Assembly (NCBI GenBank): GCA_022450155.1 | Contig: JAKUQR010000011.1 | Span: 1-64,000, forward strand | Origin: Gammaproteobacteria bacterium | GTDB lineage: Bacteria; Pseudomonadota; Gammaproteobacteria; Arenicellales; UBA868 | Reading direction: 5' to 3' | DNA: 64,000 nucleotides | Shown: positions 19,078 to 28,290 of the stretch, piece after piece | How positions within the stretch are numbered: the first letter of the stretch is position 1 | Layout: each line of letters opens with the position of its first letter | Notes under the pieces: generated by a model | What the model was told of the DNA's origin: nothing | The model's input: only the letters and a program-made list of their open reading frames with translations | The model's database searches: none | Program-made: the position numbers and the translations under genes

Positions 19078-19599
19078 TCAATCGCGCTTCATGTTGAGAT
19101 CCTGCCACGCAGACCCTTCTGGATCTGTATCCGTGAGCAGGCCTCCATAAATCTCGGTCTCGAACCATTCGATGAATTCCGGGCTTCGGTTGACTTTCTA
19201 GAACTCCCAGGTTGGTCGGCCCATTCGGGTCTTCATGAGTCCGGCCTGGAGAAGGTTCATGCGCATATTGAGATGGGTAATGTCTACCAGCCCATGCTTG
19301 TGCTGATCGTAGGTGTCAAAAATATCGACCAGGCAGGTGTTGATCCACAGGGTGATGCGCCAGTACTCGTAGTCTTCGAGTTTATCTGTGGACCAGTTTT
19401 TCGCCAGGAACCGCGAGAACTCTTGGTCTTTGGCTGCGAGAAAGTATCGTTCGTAGAGCCGTGATGTCAGGCTGTGGCCAAACTGCGCTTTGGTGATCTT
19501 GGCATTCTGGCGGACCTGGATGGCAAGATAGACAACAGAGAAAAAAACGCCCAAGGCGGCAACAAACTGCGCCAGTACGATCAGTGTCCGTAGTGTCAT
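19078..19599 (-). pseudogene. Membrane-anchored conserved hypothetical protein split by one in-frame TAG
   Basis: The first 133 codons encode one N-terminal membrane helix (LAQFVAALGVFFSVVYLAIQV) followed by a polar, acidic, Trp/Tyr-rich helical domain, a type common in marine bacteria. The frame stops at a TAG at 19198-19200. Reading on in the same frame gives 39 more codons with no stop (RSPEFIEWFETEIYGG and onward) up to a TGA at 19078. That extension looks like the missing C-terminal helix of the family, whose members often end with a SPEF-type motif. A single point mutation to amber, or a sequencing error, would explain it. The function is unknown. Confidence 0.65.
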
Positions 19600-19715
19600 A
19601 TGGCTACTATAGATTTTTTCCGTATGATATTGAAGGTCAGGTGATTATCTGCGCTGAGGAACCGCCAGCCCAGTTGTCCGGATCGGGCTGGCGATGCAAA
19701 AGATGAGGAATTTTT

Positions 19716-20021
19716 GTGGTGGCACAAACAGAGCAAGCTGGGGTTGTGAACGTAGCGGTCGTGGGTCTGGGCTGGTGGGGTTGCCACATCATCGAACGTT
19801 TCAGCAATCGCACCGGGAGCCCACCCAGGATTCACCTTGCAGTTGAGCGGCTTCCAGACAAAGTACGCGCCTTTGTTCAACACCATGAACTCGAGCTTAC
19901 GGATGACTACCAGTTTGCACTCGACCGATCCGACATCGAGGCGGTGATTCTCACTACTCCTCATGCCCAGCCCGAAGAGCAGGTCATTCAGGCGGCGACT
20001 GCGGGCAAGCATGTTTACTGA
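19716..20021 (+). pseudogene. Gfo/Idh/MocA oxidoreductase, N-terminal fragment only
   Basis: A GTG with GAGGA upstream starts a 101-codon frame holding the first part of an NAD(P)-dependent Gfo/Idh/MocA oxidoreductase: VAVVGLGWWG (Rossmann glycine motif), the DIEAVILTTPHAQ strand, and AATAGKHVY. The text stops exactly where intact relatives continue with CEKP, whose Lys is catalytic. Neither the rest of the Rossmann domain nor the substrate domain was recognised downstream. The start signals are intact, so a 3' deletion is the likely cause. Confidence 0.7.
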
Positions 20022-20547
20022 GTGACCGGCCGGAACTATATTTAGTGGAAAGAAAGCGAATTGTGACAGCGGCTCCCTGGATCATGGCGCCCGTAACACT
20101 CAAGGGGGGCTGGGATACGCTCTGGGACATGTTGGTCACTCTACCGGGTATTTTGTGGGGTCATGTAAAGACCGACTTGTCGAACTATTTCACCCATGGG
20201 CGGGGTTGAGGCCGAGTTTGATTTTGGCTTGAACCAACCGGAATCTGTATGTGATATCAGCAAGTTAAACAAGGTGGGCCAGATCGGGCATGACTAGGGA
20301 GCAGCAAGGCCAGGGGAGACTGGGCGGTAACTGCCAGAATTACTTTGGATGCAGACAAAAGCAGACGAATAGTTTAATGTCTCGGTAGGATAGACCGCCA
20401 CCGTTTATTCTTTAAGTGTCGCAGATGTGAAAAGGTGATCGATAACGGTTGTTCGAAACCTGGGGGAGCATAAACGATGTTGATCGAACTTCGGCAGTTT
20501 CTAGTAGAACGTTCATTATTGTTTGCGCTAAACAGTACTAAATATAT
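20022..20547. other. 526-base region with no recognisable gene
   Basis: No frame here has the look of an intact gene. A GTG-started frame at about 20062-20210 is short, poorly initiated and unmatched to any family I know. The region probably holds decayed sequence behind the truncated oxidoreductase, plus the upstream control region of the binding-protein gene at 20560. A partly palindromic GGTTGTTCGAAACC near 20444 is noted as a possible operator, without further support. Confidence 0.4.
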
Positions 20548-20559
20548 GGAGGAATGATT

Positions 20560-21831
20560 ATGAAGACTCGTCAGCAAGGTGTATTTCGCACAACAATCAA
20601 AGGGCTGGTGGTTGCGACCGGTATAGCCGTAACCCTGGCTCTGGCGCCAGTTGCAAAGGCCGCCGACCCGATCAAGATCGGTTTCAGCATGACCTTGACC
20701 GGCGGTTTGGCCGGTGCGGGGCAGGCAGCCCTGATCGCAATGAAGATTTGGAGGGATGATGTCAATGCAGCCGGCGGATTGTTAGGACGCCAGGTTGAAT
20801 TCGTCTATTACGACGATTCGACGAATCCATCCAAGGTCCCAGGTATTTATTCGAAACTGATCAATGTCGACAAGGTTGATCTCGTAGTTTCGAGTTATGG
20901 AACCAACCTGATTGCACCGGCAATGCCCATTGTCATGAAGCAAAAAATGGTCTTCATAGCGCTGTTCGGATTGGCGGTCAACGAGCGGTTTAACTACAAC
21001 AATTATTTCCAGATCATGCCTGCCGGTCCCGAGCCGAAGTTGGATTGGTCACGGGGCTTCTTTAATCTGGCGATGAACCAGAGTCCACAACCGCAATCGA
21101 TCGCGCTTCTGGCTGCCGACTCCGAATTTGCCAAGAATGCAGTAGCCGGTGCACGGAGTCACGCAGAGCAGTTGGGGTTGAATATCGTTTACGACAAGAC
21201 CTATCCACCGGGAACGGCTGATTTTACGCCGGTTGTTCGTGCCATCATGGCATCCAATCCCGATCTGGTGTACGTCGGCTCCTATCCCCCAGGTTCTGTT
21301 GGGATAACGAATGCTGCCAACGAACTGGACCTAAAAGCGAAAATGTTTGGCGGCGGAATGGTTGGCCTGCAATATGCTGGAATACAGAAAACCCTGGGCT
21401 CAAAAATGAACGGCATCGTCAACTATGATTTCTGGGTCCCTGCCTCGACGTTGAATTTTGAGGGTGTCGACGCATTCCTGGCTAAGTATCAAGCCGCTGC
21501 GGCGGGTGGGAAAGTGGATCCTCTCGGACACTACTTGCCGCCCTACGCGTACGCTTACCTTCAGGTATTGGGTGCTGCTGTGAACGCAGTCGGCAAACTG
21601 GATCATGCGGCGATCGGAGAGCACATGCGCAACAACACGTTCGATACAGTGGTTGGAGCGGTGTCGTTTGCTCCAAATGGTGAATGGGCCAAAACGCGTA
21701 CCCTTCAAGTACAGTTTCGAGATATCAAGGATGGCGATATGTCTCAGTTCGAAAATGAGGGGACCCGTGTTGTCCTGTATCCGGAATCGGTAAAGAACGG
21801 CGAAATTGAGTATCCGTATACGCGGGATTAG
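20560..21831 (+). CDS. Branched-chain amino-acid-type ABC transporter periplasmic binding protein
   Basis: The 423-residue protein starts at the second of two ATGs: GGAGGA at 20548-20553 abuts the first ATG and sits six bases before the one at 20560. It has a Sec signal peptide with a basic start, a hydrophobic core (GLVVATGIAVTLALA) and an AKA cleavage site before ADPIK. The mature part (IKIGFSMTLTGGLAGAGQAALIAMKIW) is a type I LivJ/AmiC-like fold. It captures a solute in the periplasm for the transporter encoded at 22006-25303. Such proteins also bind aromatics, amides and urea, which suits the catabolic genes that follow. Confidence 0.92.
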   Translation: MKTRQQGVFRTTIKGLVVATGIAVTLALAPVAKAADPIKIGFSMTLTGGLAGAGQAALIAMKIWRDDVNAAGGLLGRQVEFVYYDDSTNPSKVPGIYSKLINVDKVDLVVSSYGTNLIAPAMPIVMKQKMVFIALFGLAVNERFNYNNYFQIMPAGPEPKLDWSRGFFNLAMNQSPQPQSIALLAADSEFAKNAVAGARSHAEQLGLNIVYDKTYPPGTADFTPVVRAIMASNPDLVYVGSYPPGSVGITNAANELDLKAKMFGGGMVGLQYAGIQKTLGSKMNGIVNYDFWVPASTLNFEGVDAFLAKYQAAAAGGKVDPLGHYLPPYAYAYLQVLGAAVNAVGKLDHAAIGEHMRNNTFDTVVGAVSFAPNGEWAKTRTLQVQFRDIKDGDMSQFENEGTRVVLYPESVKNGEIEYPYTRD

Positions 21832-21896
21832 TATAAGTAGACGGGGAAACAAGCGACAATTTGAATAAATTTTCTGATATTTGATAATTAAATTAA

Positions 21897-21952
21897 GGGG
21901 CCCCGCGTCGCAGTGAGCGCGAATCTCGCGAACACTGCGAATCCGGGGCCTC
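21897..21952 (+). terminator. Long imperfect hairpin between binding-protein and permease genes (attenuator)
   Basis: A three-part stem is visible: an outer GGCCCCG/CGGGGCC pair, a middle CGCAGTG/CACTGCG pair and an inner CGCG/CGCG pair. It is followed by a weakly T-rich stretch (CCTCTTTAATGTTTT). Hairpins in this place commonly let the binding protein be made in excess over the membrane parts, by partial termination or by protecting the upstream mRNA end. It could also be a full terminator. Confidence 0.75.
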
Positions 21953-22005
21953 CTCTTTAATGTTTTGACACACGACGACGTACGATCAGGCAGCTTGACA
22001 CGCCC

Positions 22006-22899
22006 GTGACTGAATTATTTATCAACGCGGTAGTATCCGGTCTGCTTCTCGGCGGATTTTATGCCGCGGTTGCGCTCGGCCTCTCTATTGTTTTTGGGCG
22101 ACTTGATATCGTTAATATTGCGCACCCCGCTTTCGTGATCATCGGATCGTACATCACATTCTATGTCAATGAGAATTTTGGACTTGATCCAATTGTGGCG
22201 AGTTTTCTTTTCATGCCGCTCTTCTTTCTTCTTGGAATTGGGATGTACCGATTTTATTACGTTTGTTTTGAGCGCACCGGTCAGGAAAGTCTAACCGGTT
22301 TGGCCTATTTTTTCGGCATCATGTTTATTATCGAAGTGTTGTTGATTCTGGTCTTCGGCGTCGACTACCGCAATGTGCAGGCACCTTACATCGGTGAAAC
22401 TCTATGGATAAATGATTGGATACCATTGGGGAATTTTAAAGTTTCTCTACCCTACCGGATGTTGGTCCCCTTTATCGTTGCCTCCGCGGTCACAGGCGGG
22501 GTTTATTTGTATCTCTCGAAGACCTTTATGGGGCGGGCTATTTTGGCCGTATCACAAGATCGGATAGCGCTGCAGCTTATGGGTGCTGATCCCATCAAGG
22601 TAAAGCAATGGGCTTTTGGCATCGCAATTGCCACCGCGGCCATCGCTGGCGCTTTGTTGATTGTGATTCACCCGGTCGAACCCTCAGTCGGGCGTCTTTA
22701 TATCGGCCGCGTCTTTGCCATCGTGATTCTGGGCGGGATGGGATCCGTCAGCGGCACTTTCTTCGCCGCGTTGATGATTGGAATTGCAGAGACTCTCATT
22801 TCGACCTTCATCGGACCTTCCTGGGCGCCGGCAGCAGCATACGGGATACTGCTGGTGACACTTGCCGTGAGGCCGCAAGGGTTGTTTGGACGCGGGTGA
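22006..22899 (+). CDS. livH: Branched-chain amino-acid-type ABC transporter permease (LivH)
   Basis: The 297-residue integral membrane protein is of the LivH type: LLGGFYAAVALGLSIVFGRLDIVNIAHPAF at the N-terminus, then about eight hydrophobic segments and the conserved VILGGMGSVSGTFFAALMIG near the C-terminus that contacts the ATPase. It starts at GTG 22006. Its stop shares ATGA with the next permease start, indicating translational coupling within livH-livM-livG-livF. Confidence 0.93.
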   Translation: MTELFINAVVSGLLLGGFYAAVALGLSIVFGRLDIVNIAHPAFVIIGSYITFYVNENFGLDPIVASFLFMPLFFLLGIGMYRFYYVCFERTGQESLTGLAYFFGIMFIIEVLLILVFGVDYRNVQAPYIGETLWINDWIPLGNFKVSLPYRMLVPFIVASAVTGGVYLYLSKTFMGRAILAVSQDRIALQLMGADPIKVKQWAFGIAIATAAIAGALLIVIHPVEPSVGRLYIGRVFAIVILGGMGSVSGTFFAALMIGIAETLISTFIGPSWAPAAAYGILLVTLAVRPQGLFGRG

Positions 22900-23864
22900 T
22901 GAAACTGAATAAATTCTGGCCCATCATCGCAGCCCTCTTTCTGGTTGGCATCGCCTTTACGATGGTGGTAGACAACGAGTTTTATTTTTATGCAACGTAT
23001 GCCGTGATGCAGTTGATGATCATGGGCATCGCATGGAACATTCTTGGTGGATTTACCGGATACGTGAACTTTGGCAGTGGTGGGTTTTTCGCCGTCGGCG
23101 CCTATACCACCGTGTTTTTGCATAGGGCGTTTGATGCGCCGCCGTTGCTCATTGCGGTGTTGGTGGCGCCGATAGTAAGCGGTTTGATCGGTCTGGGTGT
23201 CGGATATTTTACGTTGCGTTTAAAAGGCGTTTATTTTGCAATCGCAACTTTGGCGGTGGCGATTATTCTTGAAACTATTGTTGTCAACTGGGAATATGTT
23301 GGTGGTGCCGGCGGTTACTATCTTCTGATTCCTGAGGATGTAGTGTTCTTTGATTCCTACATTGAATGGTTGTTTGTACTGATTCTTGCGATCACACTTA
23401 TTGCCATCATTGTTTCTCGCTACCTGAATTCATCAAAGATTGGCCAAGGATTGGCCGCGATACGAGATGACGAATTGGCAGCAGAATGCATGGGTGTTCC
23501 GACACTCAAGCTCAAATTGATCTCAACAACTGTGATGGGTGGGTTGATGGGCGCAGCGGGCGCTCCTTTTCCTTATTTCATCACGTTCGTCGAGCCGGCT
23601 TCAGCCTTTAATCTTCTAGTTGCAGTCATGGCTATTGCCGTACCGATGATTGGCGGTACCGCATCGTGGATCGGTCCGGTCATTGGTGGTTTGCTTCTCG
23701 GCACAATCCAGGAAACTGTTACGGTCAATATCTCCTCGGAGCTGAATTTGCTGATCGTAGGTGTTGTACTGGTAGGTTTTATTTCCCTGGCGCCACAGGG
23801 GATTACAGGTTTGTATCAGGATTTCATACATTTCATACGCAAGAGGCGAAAGGGAAATGGCTGA
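22899..23864 (+). CDS. livM: Branched-chain amino-acid-type ABC transporter permease (LivM)
   Basis: From the ATG at 22899 (overlapping the livH stop by one base) the protein has 321 residues. An ILGGFTGYVNFGSGGFFAVGAY stretch and a later GGLMGAAGAPFPYFITFVEP and GGTASWIGPVIGG loop are standard LivM features. It forms the heterodimeric channel with LivH. The frame extends far upstream inside livH but that part is out of frame with the real gene. It overlaps the livG start by 8 bases. Confidence 0.93.
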   Translation: MKLNKFWPIIAALFLVGIAFTMVVDNEFYFYATYAVMQLMIMGIAWNILGGFTGYVNFGSGGFFAVGAYTTVFLHRAFDAPPLLIAVLVAPIVSGLIGLGVGYFTLRLKGVYFAIATLAVAIILETIVVNWEYVGGAGGYYLLIPEDVVFFDSYIEWLFVLILAITLIAIIVSRYLNSSKIGQGLAAIRDDELAAECMGVPTLKLKLISTTVMGGLMGAAGAPFPYFITFVEPASAFNLLVAVMAIAVPMIGGTASWIGPVIGGLLLGTIQETVTVNISSELNLLIVGVVLVGFISLAPQGITGLYQDFIHFIRKRRKGNG

Positions 23865-24582
23865 GCCAATTCTTGCAGTTACCAACCTGACAAAACGATT
23901 TGGCGGCTTTGTGGCGCTGGATGGAGTCGACATTTCCTTGGGTGGCAAGGAAAGACTTGGATTGATTGGACCGAATGGGTCCGGCAAGACAACTTTGATC
24001 AACTGTATTTCGGGCGCATTGTTCAACGAACAGGGAAAAGTTAATTTTGAGGGCAGTGATATCACAGGAACGAGCGCAAGCAATCGTGCCAGACTTGGGA
24101 TTATTCGGACTTTCCAGATTCCGCGGCCCTTTCGCAGCATGAGCATCATCGAAAATCTTGAAATACCGATGATATATGCGGCTTCGGGCCGTCTGGAGCA
24201 GCGTCGTCTTCGAGATCAGGCCATGGAATCTCTTGAACTTGTAGGATTGCAAGATCGGGCCGACGAGAATTCGGCCAATCTTACCCAAATTGATATGCGG
24301 CGATTAGAGCTTGCTCGGGCGCTGTCGGCAAAACCTTCATTATTGCTTTCCGATGAAACCATGGCGGGTTTGTCGAGTTCCGAAGTCGACGAGGTTCTCG
24401 ATATACTTTTTGCTCTGAACGAACGTGGTGTTGCGGTGATCATGATTGAACATATTATGCGCGCGGTCATGAAATATTCGGAGCGTATCGTGGTACTTGA
24501 TGCCGGAAAGAAAATCGCCGATGGGTCGCCGGATGAAATTGTCAATAATCGTGACGTAGAGAGGGCTTACCTTGGAGAGTAG
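23857..24582 (+). CDS. livG: ABC transporter ATP-binding protein (LivG-like)
   Basis: The 241-residue ATPase has Walker A GPNGSGKTT near 39-47 and a LivG-like R-L-G-I-x-R-T-F-Q-I-P-R-P-F Q-loop region. The signature region reads LTQIDMRRLELARAL rather than the usual Y-G-x-x-R-R-L form, and Walker B reads LLLSDETMAG, with Glu kept but Thr in place of Pro. The switch His is in MIEHIM. It energises the importer together with LivF. The signature is unusual but the gene is otherwise intact and in a normal operon. Confidence 0.9.
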   Translation: MAEPILAVTNLTKRFGGFVALDGVDISLGGKERLGLIGPNGSGKTTLINCISGALFNEQGKVNFEGSDITGTSASNRARLGIIRTFQIPRPFRSMSIIENLEIPMIYAASGRLEQRRLRDQAMESLELVGLQDRADENSANLTQIDMRRLELARALSAKPSLLLSDETMAGLSSSEVDEVLDILFALNERGVAVIMIEHIMRAVMKYSERIVVLDAGKKIADGSPDEIVNNRDVERAYLGE

Positions 24583-25303
24583 TCTTACAGTAAATAACAT
24601 CGATGGTGGGTACGGTTCGGTTCGAGTACTGCACGGACTATCTATAACCGTTGACTCTGGAGAGACCGTTGTCTTACTGGGTTCCAACGGCAACGGTAAA
24701 AGTACGCTGATGAAGTGCATTACAGGGTTAGTTCAACCTGACAGTGGTGAGATTGTTCTGGAAATAGACGGGAAACGCACTGACCTGGTCGGAAAGAAGC
24801 CTGAGGAGATTGTTGCGGCGGGAATTTCAATGGTGCCGGAAGGTAGAAGATTGTTTGCGGCACTGACTGTCGAAGAAAATCTATACCTTGGCGCTTATCG
24901 TAAGCAGGCACGCGAGAAAATCGTTGACAACCTGGATTTTGTCTACGAGACATTTCCACGTCTGCGGGAGCGTCGAAAACAGTTGGCAGGAAGCATGAGT
25001 GGTGGAGAACAGCAGATGGTCGCGGTCGCGCGAGGGATCATGTCCGATCCGACGATTCTGCTGATTGATGAACCGTCAGTCGGTCTCGCACCAAATCTAG
25101 TCAGTCATATGATTGAAAAGATCAGAGAACTCAAAGACAAGAAAAACCTGACTGTGTTGATGGCCGAGCAGAACTTCAACCAGGCAATCAAGATTGCGGA
25201 TCGGGGCTACATCATTGTTCATGGGGAAATTGAATTTGCAGCAAACAGCGCAGCGGAATTGGCTGACAATGAGATGATCAAGCAATACTACTTGGGCGCA
25301 TAA
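24572..25303 (+). CDS. livF: ABC transporter ATP-binding protein (LivF-like)
   Basis: The 243-residue second ATPase has Walker A GSNGNGKST, canonical signature SMSGGEQQMVAVARGI and Walker B ILLIDEPSVGLAP. The start is a TTG at 24572 inside the end of livG, with GAGAGGG 6 bases before it; no ATG lies close by. The unusual start and 11-base overlap probably keep LivF output tied to LivG. It ends the transporter operon; the convergent molybdenum-enzyme operon ends 96 bases away. Confidence 0.92.
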   Translation: MESSLTVNNIDGGYGSVRVLHGLSITVDSGETVVLLGSNGNGKSTLMKCITGLVQPDSGEIVLEIDGKRTDLVGKKPEEIVAAGISMVPEGRRLFAALTVEENLYLGAYRKQAREKIVDNLDFVYETFPRLRERRKQLAGSMSGGEQQMVAVARGIMSDPTILLIDEPSVGLAPNLVSHMIEKIRELKDKKNLTVLMAEQNFNQAIKIADRGYIIVHGEIEFAANSAAELADNEMIKQYYLGA

Positions 25304-25399
25304 TTGTCTAGACATCTCTCATGGGGACAAAGAATCTCATTCCCCGGTAGCTGCGCTTAGGGCGATGACCAGACGTAGGATTTAGTGGTAGCGTTGTGG

Positions 25400-27784
25400 C
25401 TATAGAGTGCCGAGAGCTTCTAGGATTCTCTGTGGTGTCAGTGGAACCGCGGTGACGCGTGCGTTAAAGGGCGTCAGTGCATCGTTGAGTGCGTTCATTA
25501 CTGCGGCAGGTGCACCAGCAGTGCCCGCTTCACCTGCACCTTTAGCTCCCAGTTCTGAAGACCCGGTCATTGATACTACGTGCGCACAGTCAATGTCCGG
25601 CATTTCCGCGGCCATCGGCACGAGATAATCAGCCATCGTGCCGTTCTGCAACTGGCCCTCTGTGTCATAAATGCAGTGCTCAAACAAAGCAGCACCGAGG
25701 CCCTGTACGATGCCGCCGCGAATCTGTTCATCGACCAGCTGAGGGTTGATCACAGTCCCGCAGTCTTCTACGCACCAATGTTTTAGTAACGTGATCAAGC
25801 CTGTCTCGACATCGACCTCGAGATAAGAGGCTTGAATGCCGTTTGTGAATGCAAACGGATAGTCGCGGGGGACATAGTGTCGGGTAACAACGAGTTCAGA
25901 TTGGAAATCTTCTGGAAAAGTATCCGGCCGGTAGTAAGCAACGCGGGCGACTTCATCGAGTGTGGTCAGTACATTTCCGTCTACGCTGTCGACGATATTG
26001 CCATTCTGAATATCAAGTGCGGTTGATTCGGTCTGCAGAATTACTCCAGCTACATCCAGTATGTTCTCTCGTAGAACTCGCCCAGCCTGGACAGCTGCTT
26101 CACCAGCAATGCCACAACCACGAGATGCCCATGTGCCGCCGCCATAAGGCGTAACTTCGGTGTCACCGGTAATTACACGGACGTTTTCCATGGCCACTCC
26201 GACACTGGTCGCAACAATTTGGGCGAGGACGGTTTCGGTACCTTGCCCCTGCTCAGTCACACCTGTTGCACAGAAAACGTTACCTTTGGCATCCAGTCGC
26301 AAGGTACAACCGTCCTGCGCTGAAATTGCGGCACCGCCAACGCCGTAGAACATTGGACTTGGGTTGGTGACCTCAATGAAAGTGGCAAGTCCTATACCAC
26401 GGTAGATACCCCGTTTCCGTAGTTCTGACTGTTCCTGACGGAGGGAGTCGTAGCCCATCATTTCCAAGAGCTTGTCCAGACTTTGAAGGTGAGAAAGATT
26501 TTCGAATGCCATCCCAGTGATGGACTTGCAGGGATAGCTATCATCAGGGTAGAGATTGGTCCGCCGGATGTCGACTGGGTCCATCTGGAGCTGTCGGGCT
26601 GCTTCGTCGATTAGCCCCTCAGCAATCATACAGGCAACAGGGTGCCCGACGGCACGATACTGGCACATCACATTCTTGTTTTGAAATACAACCTTCGCTG
26701 CCGCTTTGTAGTTTTCAATCTGATAAGCACCGCCGGTCAGGTTGACTATCTGGTTTGCTTCAATAGCACTGGTGCGTGGGTACATGGAATAGGGTCCGAT
26801 GCCGGTCAGATCATCAAATTCCAGAGCCTGAATCTTTCCGTCTTTAGAAACGGCCATGCGGGCCTTGACCAGATGATCCCGAGCGTGAATATCAGTTACG
26901 AATGACTCAAGTCGGTCAGCAATGAACTTGACGGGTCGTTGAAACATCCGGCTCAGCGCAACTGCGGCAAATTCATCGGCGTAAACGTGCACTTTGATAC
27001 CGAAAGAGCCCCCAACATCTTTTGTGACAACGCGAACATCACCTTCATTCATACCCAGATGTTTGGCAAACACGTTCTGCATCATGTGCGGGGCCTGTGT
27101 TGACTGATACACCGTCAGCTTTCCTTCGCCAGGCTGATAGTCGGCAATGATTGACCTCGGTTCGACCGTGACGCCTGTGTGCCGTCCTATATCGAATGTT
27201 TCCTCAACTACAACGGCAGCGGTCGCAAATGCCTGGTCGACGTCACCCGCAGCAAAATTCCGTTCCCAGCATAAATTATTCTCCAGAGTGTCGTGAATGA
27301 CGGGTGTATCCGGATCAAGGGCTGTCTGGGCGTCGGCTACAACCGGCAGTTCCTGCCACTGTATCTGTACTGTTTCAGCCGCGTCCTCTCCCTCAGCTCG
27401 GGTTTTCGCTAGGATCGCGACCACGGCCTCTCCCTGCCAGCACGCTTTTTCAACGGCCATTGCATACTGGGGTGGAGAAACAATTCCTTGTAGGTGTTTG
27501 AGCACACCAACCCACGGTTCATGGCGTTCAGCAAGTTGGGCACCGGTGACAACCGCCACGACACCTGGATAGGACTGTGCTGCAGTGGTATCAATACTGA
27601 GAATCCGTGCGTGTGCGTAAGGACTTCGGACAAACACCACATTCAGCATACGTGGCAGCACAATGTCGTCTACGAAGTGGCCTCGACCCTCAAGTAAACG
27701 CTTCGCATTGGGCCTGGGAACGCTCCGACCAATGTAGCTGTTGGGACGGTCCAGTACCCAGCGATTTCTAGGGTGAACATTCAT
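25400..27784 (-). CDS. Molybdenum hydroxylase large (Mo-cofactor) subunit, xanthine dehydrogenase/CoxL family
   Basis: The 794-residue subunit binds molybdopterin-cytosine-dinucleotide and carries out hydroxylation of a carbon centre. Seen: GRGHFVDDIVLPRMLNVVFVRSPYAHARI, KDVGGSFGIKV near 256-264, and the catalytic-Glu loop GAKGAGEAG at 746-754. The active-site motif is QYRAVGHP (375-382), neither the AYxCSFR of true CO dehydrogenase nor AYRGAGR of the common form II group. CO oxidation is therefore unlikely; an aromatic N-heterocycle or aldehyde is more plausible. Its ATG shares ATGA with the stop of the 2Fe-2S gene upstream. Confidence 0.9.
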   Translation of the reverse strand: MNVHPRNRWVLDRPNSYIGRSVPRPNAKRLLEGRGHFVDDIVLPRMLNVVFVRSPYAHARILSIDTTAAQSYPGVVAVVTGAQLAERHEPWVGVLKHLQGIVSPPQYAMAVEKACWQGEAVVAILAKTRAEGEDAAETVQIQWQELPVVADAQTALDPDTPVIHDTLENNLCWERNFAAGDVDQAFATAAVVVEETFDIGRHTGVTVEPRSIIADYQPGEGKLTVYQSTQAPHMMQNVFAKHLGMNEGDVRVVTKDVGGSFGIKVHVYADEFAAVALSRMFQRPVKFIADRLESFVTDIHARDHLVKARMAVSKDGKIQALEFDDLTGIGPYSMYPRTSAIEANQIVNLTGGAYQIENYKAAAKVVFQNKNVMCQYRAVGHPVACMIAEGLIDEAARQLQMDPVDIRRTNLYPDDSYPCKSITGMAFENLSHLQSLDKLLEMMGYDSLRQEQSELRKRGIYRGIGLATFIEVTNPSPMFYGVGGAAISAQDGCTLRLDAKGNVFCATGVTEQGQGTETVLAQIVATSVGVAMENVRVITGDTEVTPYGGGTWASRGCGIAGEAAVQAGRVLRENILDVAGVILQTESTALDIQNGNIVDSVDGNVLTTLDEVARVAYYRPDTFPEDFQSELVVTRHYVPRDYPFAFTNGIQASYLEVDVETGLITLLKHWCVEDCGTVINPQLVDEQIRGGIVQGLGAALFEHCIYDTEGQLQNGTMADYLVPMAAEMPDIDCAHVVSMTGSSELGAKGAGEAGTAGAPAAVMNALNDALTPFNARVTAVPLTPQRILEALGTL

Positions 27785-28290
27785 GGTTCTCTTTTTTCCT
27801 GGCCTGAGCGCACGACAGACTCAATCGCATCGACAATTGCATGGTACCCCGTACAGCGGCAGTAATTTCCCGAGAGAAAGACCCGAATCTGTTCTCGATT
27901 GGCATCGGGATGTGTTTCGATCAGTTCAGCAGCTGTTAATAGAATACCCGGCGTACAGAATCCGCACTGCAGTCCATTGCGTGCGTGGAATGCGGCCTGC
28001 AGATCTTCAAGATGGCCATCGTCGGACAGGCCTTCAATCGTGTCGACTCGTTTGCCATCTGTTTGAATGGCCAGGATCAGACAACTCCGGACAATCCTGC
28101 CATCAAGGCGGATCGTACAGGCACCGCAGACACCATGCTCGCAGCCTACATGGGTACCGGTTAGCCCTAGATCGAGCCTCAGGAAGTCAGCCAGATTCCG
28201 TCGAACGGGTACCCGTTCGGAGACCGATTCCCCGTTGACAGTCAGGCTGATTTCGCTTTCTCCCATTAGTACAGCCAACGAATCGCTCAC
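27781..28290 (-). CDS. Molybdenum hydroxylase 2Fe-2S subunit (CoxS-like)
   Basis: From GTG 28290 the protein has 169 residues and two 2Fe-2S domains: a plant-type ferredoxin (GCEHGVCGACTI plus a later Cys) and the C-terminal four-helix cluster (LQCGFCTPG and NYCRCTGY). It passes electrons from the Mo site to FAD. GTG 28290 is preferred over GTG 28299 because AGGAG lies 8 bases upstream and the start then shares GTGA with the FAD-subunit stop, the same coupling seen at the next junction. Confidence 0.92.
   Translation of the reverse strand: MSDSLAVLMGESEISLTVNGESVSERVPVRRNLADFLRLDLGLTGTHVGCEHGVCGACTIRLDGRIVRSCLILAIQTDGKRVDTIEGLSDDGHLEDLQAAFHARNGLQCGFCTPGILLTAAELIETHPDANREQIRVFLSGNYCRCTGYHAIVDAIESVVRSGQEKREP

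Noticed and set aside
20062-20210. Short GTG-started frame after the truncated oxidoreductase
   Set aside because: There is no good Shine-Dalgarno and no family pattern; it could be decayed sequence.
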